DNA of 64,000 bases, taken from Nymphalis io (lineage: Eukaryota; Arthropoda; Insecta; Lepidoptera; Nymphalidae). The notes below the pieces were generated by a model. That model had not been told where the DNA came from, ran no database searches, and worked only from the letters and a program-made list of their open reading frames with translations. Of the stretch, positions 36,101 to 51,100 are shown one piece after another. Each line of letters begins with the position of its first letter. Position 1 is the stretch's first letter. Both the position numbers and the translations under genes were made by a program. The stretch is taken from positions 6,081,001 to 6,145,000 of the forward strand of contig NC_065888.1 of NCBI RefSeq assembly GCF_905147045.1. Reading direction: 5' to 3'.

Positions 36101-39100
36101 GGAATACACATGTGGCAGAATTTCGATGAAATTAGACACATGCAGGTTTCCTCACGATGTTTTCCTTCACCGAAAAGCTCGAGATGAATTATAAACAGAA
36201 ATTAAGCACATGAAAATTCAAAAGTGCTTGCCCGGGTTTGAACCCACGTTCATCGGTTAAGATTCACGCGTTCTTACCACTGGGCCATCTCGACTTCTCA
36301 TTATGCAATTACGTGTTACGCGATTTAATACAAGACAATAACAAAATACTTTTTGAATCTCTTGGATTTCAACGCAGTGCCTTGAAATCTACAACTTTAT
36401 TAACCTTGCCACAAAACAAACGAGACAGTTAAATAGGTAATAGCATTCTCGATAAATCCATCACTTTTAAGTAATAAGATAATACAAAAACAGCTCAAGA
36501 CATTTAAGCGGTTATAGCAATTATTTTAAAGTATACTGTTTTACAAAGGTTCTAAGTGTAATAACGGCTTAAAAGTATATGTAGGTATGTAACTAATTTA
36601 TAATGTAAGAGCTATAAATGTACTTCATAGTAATTTATAGGTCTTCCGTGCAGCTGTTTTGTAACTCGTTAAATTTATCATGTTTTCAAATATTTTATAG
36701 TCGTTTCCTTTTTACTGCTTTTATTATTACCTATTACTAGTACAAGTATTTATTGTATTTGTGTTTTTAATTTAAGAATGCTCTTGTTATTTGTAATTGC
36801 TTCATGTTCAAGATTTTTATTACAATTGATATAACTGGAATTGCCAATTTAAATCAAAGAGATAAAGTATTTCAAATTAAGGGTATGTGAAACCGCCAAA
36901 CAAATCTACTTTTAAAATATTTAATAAATTCGATAAAATATAAATATAAATTTTGTATCTTATAAAAATGTCTGTACATAAAATAAATTATTTTGTATTT
37001 TACAGTATAATAAATAGCCCATTAAGGGAGCACTTAAAACCGAAAAAAAAAATCGAATAAATTAATATGATTGACGCAATATGATTGACGCAACTCTTAA
37101 CCTTAATAAATATACAGGATTTTTATCTTCATTCTTAGTTTTAATAATAAAATCATCTAAACCTTACTTTAGTATCTAATCTTAACCGATGATCGTGGGT
37201 TCAAAGCCGGGCAAGCACCACAGAATTTTCATTTGCTTAATTTGTGATTATAATTCATCACGTGACGGTGAAAGAAAACATCGTGAGGAAACCTGCATGT
37301 GTCTAATTTCACTGAAATTCTGCCACATGTGTATCACACCAATCCGCACTGGAGCAGCGTGTTGGAATAAGCTAAAACCTTCCCCTCAAAAAGGGAGAGG
37401 AGGCTTTAGCTCAGCAGTGGGACATTCACAGGCTGTTACTGGTACTAGTTACTTTAGTACAAATACAAATTTGAAAAGGTTTTTCTTTGAAATCGTTACA
37501 AAGTTGTTATTGGTCCTTCTTTGAATAATCAGCAAGAAAATCAGTAGTTGAAAGTAATTGAGTAACATCCCGTGAATGTTCCACTTCTGAAATGAAAGCT
37601 CGTCTTTTCACTATGCTGATCTAATACCGAACTACCGTCTCTAATAGGTATTCACTCTTTTCAAATCGAACTTCATGCATAAAAAACAATACTCGTAATG
37701 CTTACGAGTATTGTTTTTGTACTTAGTATTATTTATATTTTACGAGAAAGAAAGTTAATTGTAACTTTCAATTAATTAATGTCTTATCAAGTGACCAATT
37801 AAGTTATCAGGTCATTTCCCTACTGAAAATACGCTACTTGTTGCTCTTGTAATAATACGAACTAACGCTGGAATCCTTATCGAGGGCGGTATCCATAAAA
37901 CCACAAGTAAAACTTTTGCAATACTGGTAACTTGTATAGAAGAAATTGCGAAAGTTGTTGCGATTCTGGGTTAAAATTTAGCACACTAGCAATATATCTC
38001 GAATTTGCATGGGTATAATTATTGTTTCAAGTATGGTAATTTATTTGACGTGAAGAATAAATAAGGTCCCACATAAGTTTTAAATACCTTCAGTCAAACT
38101 TAGGGCCAAGATAAGAGCATATAGATTTTAGTGGATAAATGTGTTCACTCTCTTAATTCTCATAGATGATGACAATCCAACATGACGAGAGTGAGAGGGA
38201 AAGAGCAGTAGCGTAACCAACAGTTTTATGTTCTTTCCGAGTTACAGCAGTGTAACACTATCTGCCCTCTATTTCCAGGCTGCTACTGAGAATGTAAAAA
38301 TAGGAAAAATTAAAATTGTCTATTTATTGCCCCCACTCGAGACTGAAACCCAAGATATAACCGAAATTATAATACAAAAAAATATCATAACTCATCTTCA
38401 CCCGTGTAGCTTTAGTTAGTCCTACCACTACACGGGCTTTGAGCCCAAAACAAGCAAATAGTAATATTTTGTAGTACAGCAATAGTTAGTATTGTTGTTT
38501 TCCGGTTTGATGGGTGATATATATATATATATATAAACTTGCAAATATGGAAAGTTCTTAAACGTCAAATAATAACATTTTTAGGACACATTGTCACAAT
38601 GAATATGAACCTGTGCTATCAATCTTATTGCATCAGGTTTTGCTACTTTTTAACAACTGATAGCAATTTTTGGCGAAACCATGACGCGAAGCGGCACCAA
38701 AAAATATTAATTGCTAGGAAAAATTACAACATCGGTTTCACAATTGCACTGAACAAATCATCTCAAACATATTTCAATATACCTGTACAAAGTGACAAAC
38801 GAGATTTTTAATAATGCTTGACAATTTAGCACGTATTCCGTTGCTTTTTAATTGGACTCTGACACCCGAACTGCGAGAATGATTCATCACAACGTATGAT
38901 CGAAAGGGTGTGTAGTCAATACAAATTGGTGGCTCTAGGTTACTTCATTAATTCACTCGACTTGATTTGTAATGTCTCGAATTGTGACAGTCGGTATATA
39001 TTCTTGTTTTGACTGTTATGTTATGATGAAATATGTGAGATATCTATTTTTGGGCTGACGAATGCTCTTTAGGATGTTTCAGTAATAAATGGGTATAAAT

Positions 39101-42100
39101 AATCGCTTTTTAGTATCAGCCAAATTTATGTTAAAACTATGTGAAAAATATTAGTCCCGCACATAAGACTACGTAGGTGAGATTCTTATTACGATTTGTT
39201 TTAAAAAATATTATAAAATAATCGGTATCACGCGATGCTATATTTATCAGCAAGTATTCTGTCACCCAAACACCAGTATTTATAACTACATATACGGTAT
39301 GCATATATGTACTGCATAATATGATCTGCGATTTTGGTTATATTTAATATTCTTTAATAAATTACAATACAAAAAAGTTGAATGGATCAAAACAAAAAGA
39401 TTAAATAAACAAAATGTTCTTTATTATAATAGATTATATACATAATTATCACTGCATATGGATCATAAAAAAAGTTTTAACTTATACAGTTTGCCTCATT
39501 CGTGACGGAATACGAAACACAATAGTATCACTTACTAATAGTCCCCGTACGAAACGATATACCCTAATACATAAAAACCATTAAACCGATATTAATAATT
39601 TTATTTACGTATAATAATAATTCAAAGGTAAAAACATAATTAGCAACGCATTAATCAGTAGCGATAATACACCCCGTGGGCCTTCGTTAGCAAAAATAGC
39701 ATCATAATAAATGAGTACGTATGCATATGAATGCGTTTATCGCTTATCATTTTTGGGCTCACCTTGCCCACTGGGGGTGATTCGGTTTGACATAACAAGT
39801 TATCACGGCGCTCGCTTGTTTTTCAGCAAAACATCGTTATCGAAGCCATATTGCATATTGCGTTTGTATAGTTTTTAATTCACGATTTATGTAATATACA
39901 AAATATTATATTATATATTATATTGTAGAGACAAGTTTTATTTCAGAAATATAAATTAATTTAACGATTTTACTAATTGCTTTAGTTATTCTAATTAAAT
40001 TTACTGGTGGTAAAGCTTTGTGCAAGCTCGCCTGGGTAGGTACCACCCACTCATCAGATATTCTACCGCAAAACAGCAATACTTGATATTGTTGTGTTCC
40101 GGTTTGAAGGGTGAGTGAGCCAGTGTAATTACAGGCACAAGGCACATAAAATCTTAGTTCCCAAGGTTGGTGGCGCATTGGCTATGTAAGCGATGGTTGA
40201 CATTTCTTACAATGCCAATGTCTAAGGGCGTTTGGTGACCACTTACCATCAGGTGGCTCATATGCTCGTCCGCCTTCCTATTCTATAAAAAAATTTGCTA
40301 CTTGATTATATTAAGTTGGTAATAATCAACGATATTTTCTTTCATAATGGACTTGAAGCCGTTGATCACACAGTTGAATCCCAGGTCAGGTCAATAAAAG
40401 TTATTGGATTTTTCATTCGAGAAAATTTTAGTAGCAACTATAAGTTACGAAGTTGGCAATGTTACATTCTCGTGTGCCGCATCTCTCTCGGGTCGTACAC
40501 TTGATCTCTCATCCGTCGTATCAGATTGCCGTCCTATGGAGCTATATTATTTACTTTGGTATTTATGCTGGAAGTTCTTTGTGTTAGCTTGTTTTCGATT
40601 GATAAAAATTGACTATCAATAAACTTAATCTTTTGAAGGATTTTCATCACAAATTGAAATCCACGCGGGCGAAGCTGCAGTAAGTTAACCTTAAATCGAC
40701 TACTATATTAATTTAATATACCTATTTTATTAAATTTAAACCATATTACAAAAGTAACTATGCTTGTGTGTAATATTATGCTGAACAACTGAAGTCATTT
40801 TGATGAATTTTTGTACAATATCTCTGTGCGACTTAATTTATAAGCCTTTCGCCTTTTATGTACGAAAGTATAAGTGTTTGTTATTAAAATTGTGGATAAA
40901 GTCTTAACTATTTACTGTATTATGCTTAGCACAATATAATAAATACGACAAAGTACTATTCTAATTTCAAACATGATTATTTATCATTATTTAATTCAAT
41001 TATACCGTTTTCTCAAGTTTAAATATATTTTATGTTTTTCAATATTCATTCCTTCCCTTTCCGACCTCATGGGGTGGCATTAAACGAAGTGTGAACGGTT
41101 TACATTCGCACCTTACAAGTAAAGCGTGAAAGTGTGCCCTTAGCCCTAAGAGTGCTCGCGCGTGATTGAAATATCGCCTGTTTATTTTCTAAGTAAATGT
41201 TTTGTTATAGTTAATGTTGTAACGGTAAGTGCGAATCACTTGCAGTGCTATTCCGTAAGATCTTCGTGTCTCACTCATGAAATAGTGAAAACCGACATAG
41301 AATTATAAGTTATTTTGAAGCATTTATCCTTTAAATATTATAATTATTATAATAAATTTAATAATTATTACATGTAATTTAATTAATTCCCCAAAAAAAA
41401 ATCCATATATGAACCAACTTACACAGCAAACAGTTTCCAAATCATGAAATAAAAAATTATATCAATTTTTAATATTAAAATTTATTATAAGATAATTTTT
41501 ATTACAACAGGTACACTTGGAGGTAGGTTTTCGTGTAAGCCCGTCTGGGTAGGTACCACCCACTCATCAGACATTCTACCGTCAAACAGCAAAACTTACT
41601 ATTGTTGAATATATGACACGTGATCCACCAAACCGCATTGGAGTAGCGAGGTGGAATAAGCTCCAAACTTTCTCCTCAAAAAGAAAAGGAGACCTTAGCC
41701 CAGAAGTGGGACATTTACAGACTTATACGAGTTCCAAAAATATATCTTTCAACCGATTATCCCTCAACAGTACTCGTTAATTGGAAGGATATTAATATCA
41801 TCGAAACGAGAAAAGAATATTTTTTCCTTTATTATTAGTTACGACCACTTGTTGCGAATGGTCGTACGTGCGTGCAAATCCACTTAACCCTGGAGTAATG
41901 TCATTGTTATCCCCAAAGCCGGAACGCGATCTTTTATTAACAAATTAAGCGGAAATCTCGAATGTCCATATTGTGTAATATAGACAGATTATTGCCTCGG
42001 CTTTGGGAAATGCCGAGGTCAAAGATGTTATATGACAAATTGAGTATTCGACGGCATAATTGACCTCTCGGTGAATTTATTATTCATCGTTGAAAATAAA

Positions 42101-45100
42101 CGATTAAGCTCAGACTTTATTGTTCGTGTAGTGTTTTTATATAATTGCCTATATCTGCAAAATGGAGCAAAGAAAACATTGACATTTTCAAAGTATAGAT
42201 CACTTGTTTATTTTTTTTAATATAAATTAAATTATTATATATTGTAAAAAAAGTATACAAAGTATACAATGTCAATGACATGTCAGGTATAGTATACATG
42301 TAATGTAAAAGCTATTTAGGTGCAAATTTTAATATTTACTTGTAAAGTTAAAAAGTATTGTGCTTGGATTATATGTAATTTTGTTTAACAATGCTAGCGA
42401 TTGACTGATATATTTGCACGGAGGGTCTCCGTGCAAATATATTACGTTATGGTTTTTAATTACGTCTGGATGTTTCAAAACGCAGGGAAACCAACACGAG
42501 GCGTATTTAATCCACTCAAAACATATACAGCGTTCCCATAAACGATTCAACATTAAATTTAGCTACACGACAACAATTGTAGCATTAAGGCGGGCTCTAA
42601 TAATGTTTTTGCTCGGTCACAAGATTTGACTAATGGTGTCCTTGTCGCAAACACACCGAGCTTCCCACGGACTCTTTGTGAGGGATATAATTTAATGTCT
42701 CTCCTTGTAATACGTGCTTTTCAAACAAGTTTAATTTTAATTTTTATGAGACCATTTGTACAGTTTTGAGCGAAAACGTCTAGCGGATTTACACGACAAA
42801 TTGAAATGGGTTTTGTGACGTAGATAATGGGTTAAGCTGGGACAGAGAAATTGTCATTTGTAATCTAACGCGTCGTTGAAAGAATTTAATTGTTAACTTT
42901 TTTAAAGAAATATTTGCTGCTTATTAATATTATGCATATATTAATATTTATGACGTATATATGCTGTTCATATTATAATAACTATAATATGTTCTTAAGC
43001 ACTTACGACATTTATCGAGGAACGTTCAACATATGTAAAAAAATAATCGAGTTTACGTTGTTAAGGAACAAACGTGTCCAAATCATGACGGTGAATGGAA
43101 TATTGAATAATAAAAATATTTACAAATAAATACTATTCCATGCATACATTTTCTATAAAACTAAACATACAAATTCATAAAAAGAATAAATGTGAAAATA
43201 TATTTTTACGGTAAATTAAAATAAAAACTAATTACTTACGAAAACTGTAACGTTAAAACTACCAGCTGGAAAACGTTGAGTCATTTAAGAAATTAAAAGA
43301 AAGCATAGAATTCACGGTATGAATATTACATGAATATTCGCGGGTTGTCGGCTGGCTTATACTTCCGACAGCCTTGACAGGTTTCATTATAATCTACAAA
43401 CTTAATGAATCACATTAATACGGATAAAGACTTTCTATACGTAATGAGCTATGCCTGCGAGTTTGTCTACAGAAAAGCATAGAATAGTCCTTTATTTGTA
43501 AGCACATCACAATAAAAAATCCAAGAATGAAAAGAATAAAACAAATACAAGCAAAATTAAAAGTTAAGTTATTATAGTACTTACTAATAGTACTAAAAAT
43601 AAAAATAAAATGAAAAAGAAGGTGTGATTTCAAAATGATAGACACTCAGATCTAGTCAAGTTAATAATGTCCAGACGGCAATGCCAGTGTGACTTATATT
43701 GTTGATAATATAGTGCAATGACGTAGAGTAGGGCTTTGTGCAAGCCCGTCTGGGTAGGTACCGCCACTCATCAGATATTCTACTGCTGAATAGCAGTATT
43801 AATAGTCTTGTGTTCCGGTTCGAATAGTGAGCGAGACAGTGTAACTATAGGCACAAGGGACATAACATATTCGTTCCCAAGGTTGGTGGCGCATTGGCGA
43901 TGTAAGAAATGGCTAATATTTCTTACATCGCCTATCTCCCCGTCTGCCCATCTGTATATATAGTGTTTTCGTAATTTCACTTAACTCGAATATTTATAAA
44001 GTATTACAGGTATTATCAGATAACAATATCGTTCTAAGTAGCAGAAGGCAGTAATTTTCAATTACAGCATCCAAGAAGTTGCAAAATAAAGGATTTATCT
44101 CCAAAAATAAGGTCAGGAATAAATTGATATTTATCGTTATGATAACCGACTTTGGAAGGTTTCATAAAATTTGGGAGTTAGATTTATTTTATTTTATTTA
44201 TTATATAATATTGGAATGACTGTTTGTATTTGTAATACAAGTTATGATTCAATGGCGAGCTTGTACGTCTGAAGATTAGGTTCTGGGCTTAATATATTAA
44301 TAGTATTATTACGGGAATTGAACAGATGTGCCGTGTTATTAGGTTTTGAAAAGTAAATCATAGTAGAAACCCGGAGTTTTGAAGTAAGCAATGGTGTTCC
44401 CTCGTGTCTGTGATCTCTCTACGGTTATATAAGATGGTCATCCTATATGCTTCTGATATTAAGGCAGTGCAGAGCGCCTGAGAGCCTGTGTTTACTAAGA
44501 CACCCGAGCACTATAACTACTCTTACGTAGGGAATAGCGGTCGTCGTCTGTCATGAGAATATCACTCTGATTGAATAGTATTACCATAATTGTTTCTTCA
44601 TTTGTTTCAAACACCTACTGTCAAATGGCCAACAAGTGTGACGTCACAAAGCCGGTAAGCTTTGAAAGATGCATGCCGCAAAGCACTGCTTAGCGAAGGG
44701 CTGCAATCAATCAACAGCCAATCGTTGGCCACTGCTGAACATAGGCCTCTCCCAAGGTGCGCCAAAGCTCCCTGTCCTCCGCCTTCCGCATCCAGTTGGT
44801 GCCCGCCACCTTCTTAAGGTCGTCGGTCCACCTGGCTGGAGGGCGCCCTACGCTGCTCTTGCCGATTCGCGGTCTCCACTCTAGGACTCGTCTGCTCCAA
44901 CGGCCATCGGTCCTACGACATACGTGACCAGCCCACTGCCACTTCAGCCTGCTAATTTTGCAAGCTATGTCGGTGACTCCGGTTCTTTTCCGGATAATCT
45001 CATTTCTGATCTTATCCTTCAAAGATACTCCGAGCATAGCTCGCTCCATAGCACGCTGAGCGACTTTGAATTTGTGGACTAGTCCCGCAGTTAGTGTCCA

Positions 45101-48100
45101 CGTTTCGGCACCGTATGTCATGGCAGGTAAGACGCATTGGTTGAAGACTTTCGTCTTCAAACATTGCGGTATAGACGACTTGAGGACTTGACGAAGGTTG
45201 CCAAATGCTGCCCATCCCAAGCGAATTCTTCGATCGGCTTCCTTCTCGAAGTTGTTCCTACCGACTTGTATTATCTGTCCTAGGTAGGTATATTCACTAA
45301 CAACTTCGAGAGGTTTCCCCTCGACGTATATCGGTCCCGGCACGACATGCCTATTGAACATGACCTTGGTCTTGTCCAAGTTCATACCGAGACCGACACA
45401 CCGGGAAGACTCGCCTAGGCTACGCAGCATTTCGGTGAGTTGTTCCAGCGACTCTGCTATGATGACGATATCGTCGGCAAATCGAAGGTGTGAGATGTAC
45501 TCGCCGTTTACATTGACTCCATACCTAGTCCAATCCAGCGTTTTGAAAACGTCTTCCAACGCGTTGGTGAACAGTTTCGGGGATATTACATCCCCCTGTC
45601 TCACCCCTCTGCGCAGTTGGATCGCCTTCGTCTTACAGTCCTGGATGTGGACAGTCATTGTAGCGGCGTTGTACAGACATCTCAGTACCTCGATATATCT
45701 CCAATCGATATGACATCTCTGCAATGAGTCGAGCACTGCCCAGGTTTCGATGGAGTCGAAGGCTTTCTCGTAGTCCACAAATGCCATACACAGCGGCTGA
45801 TTGTACTCTTCGATCTTCTGCACAATCTGCCGAACAGTATGGATGTGGTCCACGGTGCTGTAGCCTGATCGAAAGCCGGCTTGCTCTGGGGGCTGGAACT
45901 CGTCAAGTCGTCTGGCGAGACGGTTCGTGACGACTCTTGAGAACAGCTTATACACGTGACTCAGGAGGGAGATTGGTCTGTAGTTTTTCAAGAGGGTTTT
46001 ATCACCTTTCTTGAAAAACAGTACCACCTCACTCCCGCTCCACGTTTCCGGGGTCTTGCCATGTTGGATGACGGAATTAAAGAGGCTTGCTAGCTCTTTC
46101 AGGACCGGAGTCCCGCCTGCCTTAAGCAACTCTGTTGTGATTCCGTCATCTCCCGGAGCTTTGTTGTTTTTAAGCTGTTCTAGAGCCGCCCTAATCTCTC
46201 CTTGGTCAACGACCGGGAGCTCCTCGGAGTAATGGCGCATAAGAGGGGCGCGCTGGTCATCAATACTGATTCCCACGGGTTTATCCGATCTTGAAGAGAA
46301 CAACTGCCCATAAAACCTCTCTACTTCTCCGATAATCTCAGGCCTAGAGGTAACGACCCCACCATTTTCAGTTTTAAGTTTTGTCAGACGCGGCCTCCCA
46401 AACTTGCGAGCGAACACTTTCGATCCCCGATTTTGCTCAATCGCAGCCTTGATGGCACGGGTATTGGAGCGTCGGAGATCGTGTCGCGTCAGCGTTTTCA
46501 TTGTTCGGTTTAAGGCCTTATCTGACAAAAACGATGGTAGTTCTCGTCGTTTTCTCATGAGCTCGAGTGTCTCAGCAGAGAGTTTTGGTGCGTTGTCTCT
46601 TCTCTGTGGCGGAAAACACTTGCGGGATGTGTTTTGCAGTATTTTGACCAGCGTGTCGGTTCTCTCATCAATGCTGCTTATGGTTTCCAACGCGGTGAAT
46701 TGATTTTGAAGTTCCATTTGGAACTTTTCGGAGCCTTGAGCAGCTTGGAGCATGGTAGGTCGGAGAGTAGACCTCATCATTCTCGATCTTTCGGCTTTTA
46801 AGTTGATATTTAGAGTGCCTCGAACCAAGCGGTGATCACTTCCGGTATTAAACTTGTTGATCACTGAAACATCTCTAAATATGTGCCTTTTATTCGAAAT
46901 GATAAAGTCTATCTCGTTCCTTGTCACGTTATCGGGGCTTCGCCAGGTCCACCTCCTCTGAGGCTTTTTTTGAAAGAAAGAATTCATCAAAAAAGCCCCT
47001 GCGCTTCGAGAAAGTTTACCAGCATTTGCCCCCTGTGATTTCTGCAGCCCAAGCCGTAAGGTTCGACTTTCGATTCACCGCTATCTTGTACTCCCACTTT
47101 AGCATTAAAGTCTCCCATAACAACATTGTAGTGGGCCCTCGAGGTGTCGTTGAGGGCCTTTGCGATGTCCTCGTACATCGCTTCGACCACATCATCAGAG
47201 TATGTCGAAGTTGGCGCATATACCTGTACAACCTTCAGGGAGTACCTGTCGGAAAGTTTTAGGACAAGGTACGCTACCCGGTTCGACACACTACTGATTT
47301 CCACAATGCTGCTAATGAGATCCTTTTTGACTAGAAAACCGACACCACCCTGGGAGAGGTTATCACCTTCGCGGAAGTAGAGTAAGTTACCGGACTCTAG
47401 AGTTATCGTGTCCTCCCCCTGTCTTCGGACTTCAGATAACCCCAGTATATGCCAGTTTATATGACTTAACTCTACTTCTAATTCGGCGAGGTGATGGTCC
47501 AGCCTCATCGAGCGTCCATTATACGTTGCCATTTTCAGTCGTTTTATACGGTAGCCTGCCGTGAACCGGTGATTCTTAGCACCCCTGCCCTGCCGATACC
47601 GCGACCGCTACCTTGGTCGGGCCTAGCGGGCTTGCCGGTAACTGGGGGCCTTTTTTTGGGCGCATCTGCCATTAAGGGAGGGGTTTGCCCATACTCGCCG
47701 CGCTGGGCAGGCGTGTTGGCGAGCGCAGTAGGGGGTAAGATGTTTATGGGAGGGGGGACGCTGCTGCCCATCCCCCCTTTTCCCCGTCCCTCAGTCGCCT
47801 CTTACGACACCCACGGGATGAGATTGGGGGAGTACTATTCTAAGCCGGTACTCCACGGCACGAAGGGCTGCAGCGTCGACGATTTTTTCGTTGCGAGTTC
47901 GCATTGCTTCATCGTGCGTCAAACGTTATCGCAGCTACCGTATGAGTTATATATAATAATAATTTAAATATTATTACATAATATTTAATCCACGGATAAT
48001 ATATTACGTTTCATTTACTATTCAGTTTTATTGAATGTTTTAATAAACATATTGTTTACATATATAATAGAATTATATAAAATAATTCTATTTTTTAACC

Positions 48101-51100
48101 AAAGGACAACACAAAATATCTATTATGTTATGAAAAACTACTCACGATTCGTTAGACATCCCTAATTATATATGTGTGCGTTGAATAACTGTAGTCTACA
48201 GCAGATCTCTTCGCCCAGTTTATGTGTTCTATTAAATTATGTATTTGTGATGTTACTGTTTTCAATGTGTGAGCGCAAAGTTTTTAAGCATATGCCGTAC
48301 TTATACAATTGTTTTTGTAGTAGTATTTATAGCGGAAAAACAGTGGCGAAACTTGGACTGTTACTAATACGCAGTTATTTATGGAATATTCATTGCGGTT
48401 AATACCACAGTACACAGCTTGTGCTAATATAAAACATATTAGGACTTACAACTGCGTGCTTGAAGATTATATTTTAGCAGGTATTCAATCATAGAAAACG
48501 ATTACTTTAATGAATAACACTATTTAGCACTTACGTTTTCAACAATTAGGTACAAAAAGTAATTTAGTACAGGTAACTTAACAACATTTCCACACGAATT
48601 TAAAACAAAATATTTCATCTAAGTTAGAAGATAAAAAAATTAAAACATCAAATTAATATAATTATAGAAATTCACTCAAAATAGAACAAATTTCCAAAAG
48701 ATTTGCTAACATCCATTTTGTTTTTTGTCGTCAAAATCGTCAACTGTAAAGCAAGATAAGCTGCAACAGTACATTCTAATGCCCTGAGCATTGTCGCTTG
48801 CGTGCTTAACAAACGTCTAAACAATAAATACACGGTTATCGCCATTTTAATAAATGTCCGTGAAAGTTTGCTGAATAAATAAACTACCAAGGCTACAAAG
48901 GCTTATCTTTGAACACTGCATACGGATAGAGTTGTATATGATGTCTGCAATGTCCTTTGAAAAGGTTCATTGTTTGTATTTAAATACGTAACTATTTTGT
49001 TTAAATTACTTTTTTTTAAAACATCTATTGATTCACTATGATGCTACGACCGACTCGTATGCCGTGACGTCATTATGTGCAAGGTACGTATACTATCTCC
49101 TTCGTTGTTTTATTATATTTATGAAATAAGCCACCTGATGGTAAGCGGTCACCATCGCCCAAAGCTGTAAGAAACGTTAACCATTTCTTACATCGTCAAT
49201 GCGCCACCAACTTTGAAAACTGTTAACGTTAAAAGTGTCCCTTGCGATTTTAGTTATGCCGGCTTACTAACCCTTCAAACCGAAACATAACAATACCAAG
49301 TACTGCTGTTTTGCGGTAGAATATCTGATGAGTGTGTGGTACCCAGACGAGCTTCCACAAAGCCCCACCACCAGTAAAAGTTGTATTTATTAATTTAATA
49401 TCATGTGATTCGGAGTTGCGATCGGAAGCTTTCGTTTCTAAATTAAGTAATTATTACTATTAAAGTACATTTGCAATAATACTTTATAAAGTTATTCCAA
49501 TTCTACCCATCCAATTATATATATCTGCATAGTGAACGGAAGCATATTATCCGTAACGACACGATGAACAGTTTAAATGTGGTCGTTGTTAACTTTAGTT
49601 TACAAATGCGTAATTTTTATACTTATTATTCAAGCTTTTATTTCATGCAATTTTGGTCCAATTAACAAAAAAAAAAACCAGTGTAATTACACACCGTTAT
49701 TTAAAAATTTTCGACTTGGTAAAATCATTCAAATTAATATATTAATATTAAAAGATGAACAGCTAAGTAAATCATTATTATTAATTATGTATTTACGTTA
49801 TTTCTTAGATGTAATGTCAATTAAAGCTTAAGTAGTCTAGTCGAGGAGTCCCCAAACCCTATAAAACCGGAACAAAATGTATAATCACTTAAATATATGT
49901 ACATAATCATAAATTAGTATATCTTTGTATTATATAACATAATGTATTTATTTGTTTATTATTATTTATTAACAGTTATTTCATAGAATACAACTGTGTA
50001 ATCAAGACCTTATTAACTTTAAGCCCGTAGTAGGTATACTGTAAGTAAAATGATCCAAATTACAGGTTCAATGGTGATTCCATTGTCCATAATTACATAT
50101 AATGGCTCATTATACGTTGAAACCGGAGTGCTTGTCGTCGGTTGGTACAGTGTATTTATAGACACTCCAGTGATCACAAGTCTTTAAAGTCAGGATACAC
50201 ATAGCTTAGACAATTCTGTTTTGGTAATTAATAAAATTAATTATATAAAAAAGCCGAGATGGCCTAGTGGTAAGAACGCGTGAATCTTAACCGATGATCG
50301 TGGGTTCAAACCCGAGCAAGCACCACTGAATTTTCATGTGCTTAATTTTTGTTTATAATTCATCTTGTGCTTTGCGGTGAAGGAAAACATCGTGAGGAAA
50401 CCTGCATGTGTCTAATTTCATTGAAATTCTGCCACATGTGTATTCTACCAACCCGCATTGGAGCAGCGTGGTGGAATAAGCTCCAAACCTTCTCCTCAAA
50501 AAGTGGACAGGAGGCTTTTAGCCCAGCAGTGGGACATTCACAGGCTGTTACGGAATTACGGAAACATAAGATTGTAATCGTTAAATGTGCTGCACATACA
50601 GAAAACTTACTACTACTACTTTATTTTAAAACTTTAATTTGATTTGATAGTAAGATTATACTTCATTTTTTACACATAACATACTATTCTGGACAGATTT
50701 AATAAACATATATATGTATACATGTTGAAACCACCTGACTCCGGTTCCGTATCCAGGTAAATCTAATCACCAGTTCGACGAAAGTTCAAATGAAAACTCC
50801 AATATAAAAAACATCATATAATCAACAATATTTACACGCTACTAATGAGCAAAGATTTTTATTTTCCATTGTTTAATTATAGAGGCAAATGGAAAACAAC
50901 TAAAAACTAGTCACAGCGAACACGATTCGATAATGTAAACATGTCGTTAACAAGAAATGGAAAAATGTTGACAAAAGGCACGACATGAGGGTAATTATGA
51001 AAATGCAGTATGAAATACTAAGGGTGGTCTCATTAACAAGTACAGATTGAATCTAGTAACGAGGTACACATTCGCGCCTTGATAACAAAGGCGCCGCCGC

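Larger units (their letters stand above)
44706..47860 (-). mobile_element. Nearly intact full-length RTE-type LINE with 12-bp target duplication
   Basis: The 3155-bp element is bounded by exact copies of CGAAGGGCTGCA at 44694-44705 and 47861-47872. On the minus strand: a 5' tip with hairpin and shared module (47790-47854), a GC-rich leader, an endonuclease (from 47532), a reverse transcriptase, and a stop codon followed at once by a short TGAT-type tail. Only one lesion is seen, a single-base frameshift in a T run at about 46989. An almost absent 3' UTR and a short tandem-repeat tail are typical of the RTE clade. The intact duplication and long frames mean it inserted recently. Confidence 0.95.

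Noticed and set aside
40663..40683. Helitron 3' end (CGCGGGCGAAGCTGCAG)
   Set aside because: The stem has a mismatch and no CTAG follows, so it is at most a worn relic.
44669..46703. Several plus-strand frames opposite the RTE LINE
   Set aside because: Shadows of the well-supported minus-strand polymerase frame.
47491..47967. 158-codon plus-strand frame
   Set aside because: It covers the RTE 5' leader and crosses the exact insertion boundary at 47860, so it cannot be an ancestral gene.
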